From NCBI RefSeq assembly GCF_031344055.1, contig NZ_JADBEN010000007.1: a stretch of DNA of 64,000 bases. One strand, 5' to 3'. Source of the DNA: Methylobacillus flagellatus_A. GTDB lineage: Bacteria > Pseudomonadota > Gammaproteobacteria > Burkholderiales > Methylophilaceae. This document shows, piece after piece, positions 49,493 through 58,926 of the stretch. Below the pieces are notes generated by a model that had not been told where the DNA came from, searched no databases, and was given only the letters and a program-made list of their open reading frames with translations. The stretch's first letter is position 1; each line of letters begins with the position of its first letter. The translations under genes and the position numbers were made by a program.

Positions 49493-52249
49493 TCATTTAT
49501 CCTGTTTCTTCAGCAGGAGGATGGTCGTCACCAGGACCACGGGAATGGTGACCAGCAGCGGCCAGAACGAGGCGTGCAGGTCGGAGAAATCCAGCGCCTT
49601 GCTGAACACGCCGCGGGTGATGATCAGCATATAGGTGGTCGGGTATATTTCGCCGATGATGCGGCCCGCGCCTTCCAGCGACGAGACCGGGTTGAGCATG
49701 CCGGCGAACTGCACCGCCGGGACGATGGAGGCGATCATGGTGAAAAACAGCGCGGCAATCTGGCTGCGGGTGAAGGTAGAGGCGAGCAGGCCGATGCCGG
49801 TGGCCACGATGCAATAGAGGAAGGCGGCCAGCGCCAGCGTGGCGAAGCTGCCCTTGACCGGCACGTCGAACACGGTCACGGCGAGCAATACCATCAGCAG
49901 GAAATTCAGCATGGCGAGCGCGACATAGGGCAATTGCTTGCCGAGTAGAAACTCGGTGCGGGTCACCGGCGTCACGTAGAGGTTGATGATGGAGCCCAGC
50001 TCCTTCTCGCGCACCACGGAGAGGGCGGACAGCATGGCGGGCAGCATGAGCAGCAGCAGCGGGATCACCGCAGGCACCATCGCGGGCAGGCTGCGCACGT
50101 CAGGGTTGTAGCGGTAGCGCGTCTCTATGGTGGCCGCGCTCGCGACGCTGACGCCCAGTCGCTCCTGCGCCTGTTGCTGCAGCCATTGCTGGTGCATGCC
50201 TTGCACATAGCCCTGCACCGTCTCGGCGCGCTGCGGCATGGCGCCGTTCACCCAGGCGCCGATTTCGGCCCGGCTGCCGCGCTGCACGTCGCGGGCGAAC
50301 CCGGGCGGTATCTCGATGGCGAGGGATAGCTCGCCGCTGCGCATACGCTGGTCCAGTTCCTGGTAGTCGCGGATCGGCGGCTGCTCGATGAAGTAGCGCG
50401 AGCCGGAAAGGTTGAGCGCATAGTTCTGGCTCAGCGTGGTCTGGTCGCGGTCCAGCACGGCATAGGTCAGGTCCTCGACGTCCATGCTGATGCCGAAGCC
50501 CATGACGAACATGAGCAGCATCGAGCCCGCCAGGGCGAGGCCGCCGCGTACCGGGTCGCGATGCAGCTCCAGCATTTCGCGCCAGAGGTAGCTGAACATG
50601 CGGTTGAGGCTGAAAAACCGATGCGGAGCCTGGTGGCTGCCTTGCGTAATATCTGGCGTTGTATTGCTGTCTTGCTGAGCGGCGGGATCGGTGCCGCCGC
50701 CTGCTTCCACCAGGTAGTCGATGAAGGCCTGCTCCAGCGTATCGGCGTTGCGTTGCGCGACGATGTTCGCGGGCGTGTCGCTGACCAGCACCTTGCCCGC
50801 ATGCATTAGCGACATGCGGTCGCAGCGCTCGGCCTCGTTCATGAAGTGGGTGGAGATGAAGATGGTGACCCTATCGCGGCGCGACAGCTCGATCAACAGG
50901 CGCCAGAAATTATCGCGGGCGACCGGGTCGACGCCGGAGGTCGGCTCGTCGAGGATCAGCAGCTCGGGTTTGTGCACCATGGCGACGGCCAGCGACAGAC
51001 GCTGGCGGATGCCGAGCGGCAAGCCGTCCGGCAGGCTGTCGAGCGCTTCTTCCAGGTCGAAGCGCTGCACCATTTCATCCACGCGGTTGGGGATGTTCGC
51101 TTCAGGCACGTGGAACAGGCGGGCATGCAGCACCAGGTTCTGCCGCACGGTCAGCTCGGTGTAGAGCGAAAACGCCTGCGACATGTAGCCGACGCGGCGG
51201 CGGGTGTCTATATCCCTGGGGTCGATTTCGTGCCCGAACAGCCAGGCCTGCCCTTCGCTGGCAGGCAGCAGGCCGGTGAGCATCTTCATGGTGGTGGACT
51301 TGCCGCAGCCGTTGGAGCCGAGAAAGCCGAAAATCTCGCCGCGGCGGATGCGGAAGCTGACGTGGTCGACGGCGACGAAATCGCCGAAGCGCATGGTGAG
51401 GTCCTTGGCCTCGATGGCGATGTCCGCGTCGCTGCCGTCGCCCTCGGGCAACGGCGGAATCGTGACTTCCTGGTGGCCTTGCTTCTTTTCCTCGGGCAGC
51501 AGCGCGATGAACGCGGTTTCGAGGGAAGCGGAGCCCGTGCGTTCAAGCAGTTCCTGCGGCGTGCCCGTCGCCAGTACCTGGCCGTCGTCCATCGCCACCA
51601 GCCAGTCGAAGCGCTGCGCCTCGTCCATGTAGGCCGTGGCGACGATGACGCTCATGCTGCTTCTTTCCTGGCGGATGCGCTCGATCAGGTCCCAGAACTG
51701 GGCGCGGGCGAGCGGGTCGACGCCGGTGGTGGGCTCGTCGAGGATCAGCAGGTCCGGGTCGTGAATCAGCGCGCAGCACAGGCCCAGCTTCTGCTTCATG
51801 CCGCCGGAAAGCTTGCCCGCCGGTCGGTCGAGGAATTTCTGCAGGCCGGTGCTGCGCGTGAGGTCGTCGATGCGCCGCCTGCGTTCCTGCGCATTATGGC
51901 CGAACAGGCGGCCGAAGAATTGCAGGTTTTCCTCCACCGACAATGTTGGGTAGAGATTCTTGCCCAGGCCTTGCGGCATATAAGCGATGCGCGGGCAGAC
52001 GTCGTCGCGGTGCTGCTTGCTGGACATATCGCCGCCCAGCGCCTCTACCTTGCCCGCCTGCACCGCCCTTGCGCCCGCCACCAGCGACAGCAGGCTGGAC
52101 TTGCCGACGCCGTCCGGGCCTATCATGCCCACCATGCAGCCGGCCGGGATATCGAGGCTGATGCCGTCCAGCGCCGCGATCTTGCCGTAATGCAGGCTGA
52201 CGTCCTGCAAGCGGACCACAGGCGCCGTCTGCTGCCGGGTTTCGCTCAC
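49493..52249 (-). CDS. rbbA: RbbA-like fused ABC transporter (two ATPase domains plus permease)
   Basis: The 918-residue product has two ATP-binding domains and an ABC-2 permease in one chain. The first domain (residues ~12-235) has Walker A GPDGVGKSS and signature LSGGMKQKLGL; the second (~280-510) has GSNGCGKSTT, a signature-like PLGIRQRLSLA and LLILDEPTSGVDP. Membrane segments follow from ~585. The E. coli homologue was named a ribosome-associated ATPase, but the neighbours (periplasmic adaptor, outer-membrane factor and second permease) point to export. The start is GTG, overlapping the adaptor stop by 4 bases. Confidence 0.92.
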   Translation of the reverse strand: MSETRQQTAPVVRLQDVSLHYGKIAALDGISLDIPAGCMVGMIGPDGVGKSSLLSLVAGARAVQAGKVEALGGDMSSKQHRDDVCPRIAYMPQGLGKNLYPTLSVEENLQFFGRLFGHNAQERRRRIDDLTRSTGLQKFLDRPAGKLSGGMKQKLGLCCALIHDPDLLILDEPTTGVDPLARAQFWDLIERIRQERSSMSVIVATAYMDEAQRFDWLVAMDDGQVLATGTPQELLERTGSASLETAFIALLPEEKKQGHQEVTIPPLPEGDGSDADIAIEAKDLTMRFGDFVAVDHVSFRIRRGEIFGFLGSNGCGKSTTMKMLTGLLPASEGQAWLFGHEIDPRDIDTRRRVGYMSQAFSLYTELTVRQNLVLHARLFHVPEANIPNRVDEMVQRFDLEEALDSLPDGLPLGIRQRLSLAVAMVHKPELLILDEPTSGVDPVARDNFWRLLIELSRRDRVTIFISTHFMNEAERCDRMSLMHAGKVLVSDTPANIVAQRNADTLEQAFIDYLVEAGGGTDPAAQQDSNTTPDITQGSHQAPHRFFSLNRMFSYLWREMLELHRDPVRGGLALAGSMLLMFVMGFGISMDVEDLTYAVLDRDQTTLSQNYALNLSGSRYFIEQPPIRDYQELDQRMRSGELSLAIEIPPGFARDVQRGSRAEIGAWVNGAMPQRAETVQGYVQGMHQQWLQQQAQERLGVSVASAATIETRYRYNPDVRSLPAMVPAVIPLLLLMLPAMLSALSVVREKELGSIINLYVTPVTRTEFLLGKQLPYVALAMLNFLLMVLLAVTVFDVPVKGSFATLALAAFLYCIVATGIGLLASTFTRSQIAALFFTMIASIVPAVQFAGMLNPVSSLEGAGRIIGEIYPTTYMLIITRGVFSKALDFSDLHASFWPLLVTIPVVLVTTILLLKKQDK

Positions 52250-53316
52250 TCTGGTACTTTCACCGCCAGTTCAGCCGGCCATTCCGCCTGGTTGTCCACC
52301 TTGACCCAGGCCACGCCGGGCAGGCCGGTCTTGACCAGTTTCAGGTGTTTCTGCAACAGTTCGCGGTCTATCTGCGCCTTGACGCGGAACATCAGCTTCT
52401 GCCGCTCGCTTTCGGTTTCCACCGTCTTGGGCGTGAATTGCGCGGTGCTGGCGACGAAGGAAATCGTGGCGGGGATGACGTACTGCGGCGCGGCATCAAG
52501 GATGATGCGCGCCTCCGCGCCCATCGCCAGCTTGCCTGCGGCGGCTTCGGGCAGGAAGAAGGTCATGTAGACGTCCGAGAGGTCGACCAGGTTGAGCACC
52601 TTGCCGCCGCCGGCGAGCACTTCGCCCGGCTGCGCCACGCGATACTGCACGCGGCCGGCGCGGGGCGAGGTGAGCTGGCTGTCGGTGATGTCGGCCTCGA
52701 TGCGCGCGATGGTGGCTTCCGCCGCCGCTACGGTCGAGCTGGCGCCTATCACCTGCGCCTTGGCCGCATCGATGGCGGCCTGCGATGCGGCGACTTGCGC
52801 CTTGGCGGCCTCGACGGCGGCCTGTGCGCTGCGCACCCTGGCGCGGTCGTCGTCCAGTTCCTGGATGGAGGAAGCGCCTTCAGCCGAGAGCGTCTCGGAA
52901 CGCGCCAGGCGGCGCTGGGCGGCGTCCAGCTCGCTCTCGCGCTGTGTCACCAGCGCTTGCGTGGCGCGCTTGTCGCTTTCGCGCAAGGCTACCTGCGCCT
53001 GTGCGGCCACCACGCTGTTGAGCGCCTGCTGGTGCTGCGCGCGCGCTTCATCGCGCTGCGCATCCAGCACTTGCACCTGCATGTTGGCAAGCGGTTGCCC
53101 CTTCTCAACGAAATCGCCCTCGTTGACCAGGATCTCGTCGACGCGGCCTGCCAGCTTGGTGGCGACATCGATTTCTATGGCTTCTATCCGCCCGTTGCCG
53201 CTGGCGAGGCCTTCGGTATTGCTGTTGCCGTTCATGGCCTGCCAGGCATAAAAGCCGCCGACAGCCAATGCGGCAATGATCACGAGCGGGGCGAATTTCT
53301 TGATTTTTGGGTTCAT
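52246..53316 (-). CDS. HlyD/YhiI family periplasmic adaptor protein
   Basis: The 356-residue membrane-fusion protein has an N-terminal membrane anchor (residues ~6-24), a lipoyl-type beta segment (AIEIDVATKLAGRVDEILVN), a long Ala/Gln/Glu-rich coiled coil (~65-205) and a beta-barrel domain. It links the ABC exporter to the outer-membrane factor. ATG at 53316 is preferred; a TTG at 53334 overlapping the previous stop is an alternative. Confidence 0.92.
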   Translation of the reverse strand: MNPKIKKFAPLVIIAALAVGGFYAWQAMNGNSNTEGLASGNGRIEAIEIDVATKLAGRVDEILVNEGDFVEKGQPLANMQVQVLDAQRDEARAQHQQALNSVVAAQAQVALRESDKRATQALVTQRESELDAAQRRLARSETLSAEGASSIQELDDDRARVRSAQAAVEAAKAQVAASQAAIDAAKAQVIGASSTVAAAEATIARIEADITDSQLTSPRAGRVQYRVAQPGEVLAGGGKVLNLVDLSDVYMTFFLPEAAAGKLAMGAEARIILDAAPQYVIPATISFVASTAQFTPKTVETESERQKLMFRVKAQIDRELLQKHLKLVKTGLPGVAWVKVDNQAEWPAELAVKVPE

Positions 53317-53330
53317 ATGGCGTGATCCGT

Positions 53331-54815
53331 TCAATTGGAGGGCTGCCGGTTAATAGGCGTAATCGGGGGCGAGGATGCGGCAATGGATTGCGACCCGCCG
53401 CCCAGCGCGGCATACAGGCTGACCTGGCTGGAGAAGAGGGCGCGCTGCATTTGCACCAGCTGCTGTTCAACGTCCAGCAGGCTGCGCTCGGCGTCCAGCA
53501 CTTCGAAATATGACGTGGCGCCATGGTCGTAGCGCAGCTTGGCGAGGCGGGCGCGTTCCGCCTGGGCATCCAGCATCTCTTGCTGGCTGACCAGTTGCTG
53601 CCGTATGCCGTGCTGGGCGGCCAAGGCGTCCGCCACCTCGCGGAAGGCGGTCTGGATGGTTTGTTCGTAGCTGGTCACGGCCAGGTCTCGCCTGACCTCG
53701 GCGAACTCGAGGTTGGAGCGGTTGCGCCAGCCGTCGAAAATCGGCAGTGAAACGCTGGGGGCGAAGCTCCAGGCGTGGCTGCCTGCGTCGAACAATCCAT
53801 TCAGTTCGCGGCTGGCGGTGCCGAGCGAGGTGGTCAGCGTGACGCGCGGGAAGAACGCCGCGCGCGCCGCGCCTATATTGGCGTTAGCCGACTTGAGAAG
53901 GTGTTCCGCGGCAATGATGTCCGGGCGTTGCGTCAGCACTTCGGAAGGCAGTCCCGGCTTGAGCTGGTGCAGCATCTTCGTTTCGGAGAAGACTTGGCCG
54001 GCCGGAGCCAGCTCGACGGGCTTGCCCACCAGCAAGGTGAGCGCGTTGAGCTCGGTGGCGCGGGATTGCTGCAATTGGTAGAGCAGCGTCTGCGCCTGGG
54101 CGAGCAGCGCCTGCACCTGCTTCAGGTCGAGCTTGGAGGTGGAGCCGACATCGAACCTGCGCTGGAAAATCCGTACCGATTCCTGGCGGCTTTCTATGGT
54201 TTTCTCGGCAATCAGGATGCGCTGGTCCAGCTCGCGCAAATTGAGGTAGCTGTTCGCCACCTGCGCCACCAGAGAGATGGCGGAAGCGCGCTGCGAAGAT
54301 TCTGCGGCGAGGAAGGTTTCGAGCGCGGCATCCCTGAGGCTGCGGATACGACCCCAGAAATCCAGCTCCCAGTTGCTGATGCCGAACCCCGCGCGGTATT
54401 CGCTCAGGACCATGGGCCGCCCGATCAGGCTCATGTCCTCCGGCGTGCGCGAGCGGGCGAAGCTGCCCTGGGCGTTGAGGCCTGGGAACAAGTCTGCCCG
54501 TTGCACGCCATACAGCGCCCGCGCGCCTTCAACCCGCTGAATCGCGCTGCGCAGGTCGCGGTTGTTCGCCAGCGCGTCGCCGATCAGGCCTTGCAAGGTG
54601 GCATCGGCGAAATAGTCCTGCCAAGCGAGGCTGGCGGCATTGGTGCCCATGTCGGCGCCGGCCTGGGGGAAATGTTCCGCCACCGGCGCGGCAGGCCGTT
54701 CATAATCGGGCGCCATGGACTTGCAGCCCGCGAGCGCGAGGCATACGGCGGCAATTGCGAGCTGCCAGTGCTGGTGCCTGCTCCGTGGTTGCGGCAAAGG
54801 GGTGGGTGTTTTCAT
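53331..54815 (-). CDS. Outer-membrane efflux lipoprotein, NodT family
   Basis: The 494-residue product has a lipoprotein signal (LALAGC, cysteine near residue 31) and the two-repeat OEP layout of TolC-like channels: YERPAAPVAEHFPQAG, LDFWGRIRSLRDAALETFLA and LPIFDGWRNRSNLEFAEVRR. It gives the export system its own outer-membrane channel and is the first gene of the operon. Confidence 0.93.
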   Translation of the reverse strand: MKTPTPLPQPRSRHQHWQLAIAAVCLALAGCKSMAPDYERPAAPVAEHFPQAGADMGTNAASLAWQDYFADATLQGLIGDALANNRDLRSAIQRVEGARALYGVQRADLFPGLNAQGSFARSRTPEDMSLIGRPMVLSEYRAGFGISNWELDFWGRIRSLRDAALETFLAAESSQRASAISLVAQVANSYLNLRELDQRILIAEKTIESRQESVRIFQRRFDVGSTSKLDLKQVQALLAQAQTLLYQLQQSRATELNALTLLVGKPVELAPAGQVFSETKMLHQLKPGLPSEVLTQRPDIIAAEHLLKSANANIGAARAAFFPRVTLTTSLGTASRELNGLFDAGSHAWSFAPSVSLPIFDGWRNRSNLEFAEVRRDLAVTSYEQTIQTAFREVADALAAQHGIRQQLVSQQEMLDAQAERARLAKLRYDHGATSYFEVLDAERSLLDVEQQLVQMQRALFSSQVSLYAALGGGSQSIAASSPPITPINRQPSN

Positions 54816-54904
54816 TGTTGTCGTATCTCGCTAGCCTGGGCAAGAAAGCTTTTGCCTACCCTGATACAAGTAATTTTTAAACTCAACAATGGTTACTTTA
54901 CTCT

Positions 54905-54926
54905 AGTTTCAATTACAATTGAAACT
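54905..54926. promoter_or_regulatory. Perfect palindrome between the efflux operon and its TetR-type regulator
   Basis: AGTTTCAATT and AATTGAAACT are exact inverted repeats with a 2-base spacer (AC). It lies in the divergent promoter region, 90 bases from the efflux start and 59 from the regulator, as expected for the regulator's operator. Confidence 0.75.
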
Positions 54927-54984
54927 GTTTTTGCCAGGCTGCATGTTGGTTCAGTGCAGCGGCCAACCATTAATCGGGCACAAC

Positions 54985-55644
54985 ATGAATGCTTCTTCCC
55001 AATTCAGCCAACCGTTAGCGGGCCGTGAAATCCGCTCCGACGGACTTGCCACGCGCAAGCTGCTTTTGCAGTGTGCTGGCGAGATTTTCGCCGAGCGCGG
55101 CTACAGCGACACCACGAGCAAGGAAATCTGCGAGCGCGCCAATGCCACCGTGGGCTCGGTGAACTACCATTTCGGCAGCAAGGCGGGCCTGTATCATGAA
55201 ATACTGACTGACGTGACGCAGTATATCCTGCGCATGGAAATGCTGGAGGCGATTGCGGCGAGCCAGCGCCCGGCCAGGGAAAAACTGGAGCGGATACTGG
55301 ATATGGTGCTGGTGGCGCAGGCCTCGCAGGATTGGCAGATACGCCTGTTTTTCCGCGAGCTGACCTCGCCTTCGTCCGAGTTCATCGATTTCCTCAGGCT
55401 GGATACGTCTCCCAAGACCGGCATCGTCAAGCAGATATTGGGCGAGATCGTGGGAGCGCCGGCCGATTCCGCCGTGGTGGACCGTTGCCTGCTGAGTATG
55501 TTTTCCTTGTGCTCGTTCCCCTATATGACCGACCCACGCGTGCTGGAACATTGCGTTGCTCCCGTCTCGTGCGAGGCGGCGCCATTGCACCAGCATATCA
55601 AGCGCTTCATCCTGGCCGGGCTGGATGCGATTGCGGCACGGTAG
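54985..55644 (+). CDS. TetR family transcriptional regulator, CecR/YbiH-like
   Basis: The 219-residue product has an N-terminal TetR helix-turn-helix (LLLQCAGEIFAERGYSDTTS, VGSVNYHFGSKAGLYHEIL) and a C-terminal ligand domain of the DUF1956 kind. In E. coli, CecR controls the related ybhGFSR exporter. It is divergent from the efflux operon and probably represses both. The ATG at 54985 fits the fold; the frame extends 22 codons from a TTG. Confidence 0.9.
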   Translation: MNASSQFSQPLAGREIRSDGLATRKLLLQCAGEIFAERGYSDTTSKEICERANATVGSVNYHFGSKAGLYHEILTDVTQYILRMEMLEAIAASQRPAREKLERILDMVLVAQASQDWQIRLFFRELTSPSSEFIDFLRLDTSPKTGIVKQILGEIVGAPADSAVVDRCLLSMFSLCSFPYMTDPRVLEHCVAPVSCEAAPLHQHIKRFILAGLDAIAAR

Positions 55645-55653
55645 CTGATTTCC

Positions 55654-56658
55654 ATGAACTTTCCCATACGCCGCTGTTTGCGCTTTTTCAACCGCCTCCT
55701 GTTAAGCGCAGCGTTTGTGTTGAGCGCTGGCTGGGGCGCGTTTGCCCTTTTTTACCAGTTTCCTTTCCCTGCATTGAAAGCCCTGGCGGTTGCGGGATGG
55801 CTGGGCATCGCCGGATTGACCGTGTTCGTGGCGTGGCGGAATGGCGTCCTGCGCGGCAGCCTGCTTTATATGGTGGCGCTGGCCTTGCTGCTGGGGTGGT
55901 GGCTGAGCCTCAAGCCTTCCAATACGCGCGAATGGCCGGACGATGTCGCCGAGACCACGACCGCCGTCCGTCATGGCGACGTCGTCACGTTCAGCCACGT
56001 GCGCAATTTCGACTGGCGCAGCGAGACTGACTACACCCCGCGTTGGGAACGGCGCCAGTACGACCTTGGCCAGCTCCGCAGCGTGGATATGCTGCTTTCC
56101 TACTGGACTGGTCCCGCCATTGCCCACACTTTGGTATCCTTCGGATTCAGCGATGGCCGCTACCTGGTGTTTTCGGTGGAAATCCGCAAGGAGCGCCATG
56201 AAGCCTTTTCCGAAATCGGCGGCTTCTTCAAGCAGTTCGAGACCAGCCTGATTGTGGCCGACGAGCGCGACATCGTGCGTGTGCGCACCAATATCCGCGG
56301 CGAGGACGTATACCTCTACCGCATCAGCATGCCGCAGGAAGCCATGCGCGAGCTATTCCTGGCGTACGCCGGCGAGGCGAACCAACTGGCGGCCAAGCCG
56401 CGTTTCTACCACACGGTGACTGCCAACTGCACCACGGTGGTCTATGAAATGGTGCGCAAGATCATCCCGGGATTGCCCATGGACTATCGCCTGTTGCTGT
56501 CCGGCTACCTGCCAGAATACCTGTACGGCATCGGCGGCCTGGACAAGCGCTTCTCCCTGGAGGCATTGCGCCAAAGCGGAAGAGTTACCGACAGGGCCAA
56601 GGCGGCAGACCGGGACCCCGATTTCTCCCGCCTGATCCGCGGCAATATGCATGAGTAA
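55654..56658 (+). CDS. DUF4105 family membrane-anchored protein
   Basis: The 334-residue product has about three N-terminal hydrophobic segments (residues ~15-35, ~45-60, ~68-88) followed by a periplasmic DUF4105 domain with FDWRSETDYTPRWERRQYDL, HTLVSFGFSDGRYLVFSVEI and HTVTANCTTVVYEM. The conserved cysteine and histidines suggest a papain-like catalytic site, but no activity is known for certain. Its stop overlaps the next gene's start by 8 bases, so the two probably act together. Confidence 0.85.
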   Translation: MNFPIRRCLRFFNRLLLSAAFVLSAGWGAFALFYQFPFPALKALAVAGWLGIAGLTVFVAWRNGVLRGSLLYMVALALLLGWWLSLKPSNTREWPDDVAETTTAVRHGDVVTFSHVRNFDWRSETDYTPRWERRQYDLGQLRSVDMLLSYWTGPAIAHTLVSFGFSDGRYLVFSVEIRKERHEAFSEIGGFFKQFETSLIVADERDIVRVRTNIRGEDVYLYRISMPQEAMRELFLAYAGEANQLAAKPRFYHTVTANCTTVVYEMVRKIIPGLPMDYRLLLSGYLPEYLYGIGGLDKRFSLEALRQSGRVTDRAKAADRDPDFSRLIRGNMHE

Positions 56659-58765
56659 GCCGTCAGAGATGCGTTTGCCATCTTTTCTATCCTTCAGACT
56701 ATTGCTTGCCCTATTCGTGACGGTGCTTGTGTTGCCGGGATGTGCGGGCGTCAAGGTTTCCTCGGTGGAAGTAAAGGATTATCTCAACCAGCGCCGGGGC
56801 GATGTGCTGACCACGGGCCGCTTGAGCCATGCGACTGATGAGAATCTGCGTGTAGTCGGGTTGGATGCGTCCAGCTGCCTGGCCAGGGAAATGGAATGCA
56901 AGCAGGCGATTGCCGGTTCGCAAGGCCTGCGCGATGAGCGGCGCCTGGCGACATTGTCGGAACTCTGGCTGAAGACCGCGCTGGATGGCGAAAAAGCCGA
57001 TCAAGCATTGAGCAACGGGCACGCCACGCTGGATGCCTATCTGCAAAGCGCGCGTTATGCCTATGCCTACCTGTTCCATACCAGCCGCCAGCCTAGCGAG
57101 CGGGCTTTTGAAGACAGGCAGACCCAGGTGCGGGACTACTACAACTTTGCCGCCCAGCAGGTGTTGACCCTGTTGTTCAGGATGCACAAGCATGGCGGCC
57201 AGGATCGGCAGCCGTTGCAGTCCGTGGGGAACTGGCAGTTGCAGACCCGCCTGGAAAATATCCGCTTGCCGGAGGGGCAGCCGGTACCGGAAGAAATCAT
57301 TCCCGCTTCCTCGCTTACTTTTACCGGCCTGCGCAATATGTATCGGCGCGACGGCCTCGGGGCCGAGCTGGTCGCGGTGACTAGGCCTCCCGTCGTGGGC
57401 AAGGAGGATAGCGCGCCATTCAGCGAAACGGCCTATCCGGCTATTTCCGTCGTTCTCCTATTCAAGGGAGAATCCATCAATGAAATCCTCGATACGCAGC
57501 AAGTGGAGATCGTCGGCTACGACCCATACCGCCAAGCCAGCATCCAAGTGGGCAATACCCAGGTGCCGCTGGCGGCCAACTTCACTTCCGGGTACGGATT
57601 GTGGCTGGCGCGTTCCGGCTTTGCGGCGCAGGCGATCAACACCTTGTTCGGCCGTGCCACGGGCCTTGACGACCCGCACATCTACCTGATGCAGCCGTTC
57701 GATCCCAACCGCCGCATCATCCTGATGCTGCACGGCCTCGCGAGCAGCCCGGAAGCGTGGATCAATGTGGCCAATGAAGTATTGGGCGACGAGGCGCTGC
57801 GCCAGCATTACCAGATATGGCAGGTTTACTATCCCACCAATGCCCCGCTGGCCTATAACAACTTCCATATCCGCGCCGCGCTGCAGACGGCACTGGAAAC
57901 GCTGGACCCGGCCGGTACTTCGCTTGCCTCCAACCATATTGTGGCCGTCGGACATTCCATGGGCGGCGTGCTTTCGCGCCTCATGATCTCGTCTTCCGGC
58001 GAAGGGCTGTGGGATTCCTTCCTCGCAAACTATCCGTTGCAAGGGCAGAGGCTGGAGCGTGCGCAGGAGAGACTGGGGCCTTACCTCAGGTTCGGTCCGG
58101 TACCGCAGATCAAGCGCGCCATTTTTGTGGCTGCCCCGCACCGGGGAACGCCGTTTGCGGAAAACAACCTTTCCCGCTGGCTTTCCAACCTGATATCTTT
58201 ACCGGTCAATATGGCGCGGCGCTTCAGCGACGTATTGATCGTGAATCCGTCAAATGACAGCGGCACTGCAGATGGCGGCAAGTCCGTGCGCATTCCCAAC
58301 AGCATCAATAATTTGAGCGACCGCGACACGTTTGTCAGGCTGGCATCCAGCATGCCGATATCGCCGGCCGTCCCTTACCATTCCATCATCGGTAACTACA
58401 CGCCCAAGCTTGCATTGGAAGATTCCGACGACGGCGTGGTGCCTTATGCCAGCGCCCACCTGGCAGGCGCGCAATCGGAACTGGTGATTCCCTCCTGGCA
58501 TAGCGTGCAGGAGACGCCGCAGGCCATTCTGGAAATCCGCCGTATCCTGCGCCTGGATATTGAAAGCGCTTCACAGAGCCTGTTCAATGTCTTTTCATCG
58601 GGCACGCATGGCTCCAAAACGTGTCCGGTCAAGGCGCAGTCCGCAGGTAATGCTGATGCCTTGCCAAGGACTGCAACGCAGAGCGGGCGCGTTTTGGAGT
58701 CATGCCCTTCGGGTTGCCCCGGCAGCGCAGCCGCTGCTGCGTTGCAAATCCTCGCCGGGCAATGA
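56651..58765 (+). CDS. Lipoprotein alpha/beta hydrolase with a transposon-derived C-terminus
   Basis: The 704-residue product has a lipoprotein signal (VLPGC, cysteine at residue 31), a ~320-residue N-terminal domain, then a lipase-like hydrolase domain: MLHGLASSPEAW, nucleophile in VGHSMGGVLS, DSDDGVVPYAS with the acid and IPSWHSVQ with the histidine. The native protein seems to end near RLDIESAS at residue ~641. The last 63 residues are read from the inverted-repeat element at 58575-58843, and the stop codon is also inside it. The active site is complete, so the enzyme may work with a changed tail. Substrate is probably a lipid ester at the cell envelope. Confidence 0.85.
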   Translation: MSKPSEMRLPSFLSFRLLLALFVTVLVLPGCAGVKVSSVEVKDYLNQRRGDVLTTGRLSHATDENLRVVGLDASSCLAREMECKQAIAGSQGLRDERRLATLSELWLKTALDGEKADQALSNGHATLDAYLQSARYAYAYLFHTSRQPSERAFEDRQTQVRDYYNFAAQQVLTLLFRMHKHGGQDRQPLQSVGNWQLQTRLENIRLPEGQPVPEEIIPASSLTFTGLRNMYRRDGLGAELVAVTRPPVVGKEDSAPFSETAYPAISVVLLFKGESINEILDTQQVEIVGYDPYRQASIQVGNTQVPLAANFTSGYGLWLARSGFAAQAINTLFGRATGLDDPHIYLMQPFDPNRRIILMLHGLASSPEAWINVANEVLGDEALRQHYQIWQVYYPTNAPLAYNNFHIRAALQTALETLDPAGTSLASNHIVAVGHSMGGVLSRLMISSSGEGLWDSFLANYPLQGQRLERAQERLGPYLRFGPVPQIKRAIFVAAPHRGTPFAENNLSRWLSNLISLPVNMARRFSDVLIVNPSNDSGTADGGKSVRIPNSINNLSDRDTFVRLASSMPISPAVPYHSIIGNYTPKLALEDSDDGVVPYASAHLAGAQSELVIPSWHSVQETPQAILEIRRILRLDIESASQSLFNVFSSGTHGSKTCPVKAQSAGNADALPRTATQSGRVLESCPSGCPGSAAAAALQILAGQ

Positions 58766-58843
58766 GCACGGCTGCGGTTTGCGCCTTGCTTCGACTACCC
58801 TGACGGGGCAACGTGCCTGATGAAAAGACATTGAACAGGCTCT
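58575..58843. mobile_element. MITE-like element with 32-bp terminal inverted repeats
   Basis: The left end (58575-58606, AGAGCCTGTTCAATGTCTTT...) and right end (58812-58843) are inverted repeats matching at 31 of 32 positions. Nested inner pairs exist: CATGGCTCCAAAACG with CGTTTTGGAGTCATG, and GTTGCCCC with GGGGCAAC. It has no transposase and no obvious target duplication. It lies across the 3' end of the hydrolase gene. Confidence 0.8.
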
Positions 58844-58926
58844 AAGAATACCAGGCCTACGTCGCGAGATAATCCGCCAGCAGTGATACACTCGAGGATT
58901 GACCAATTTCCCCGACGCATCGCTTT

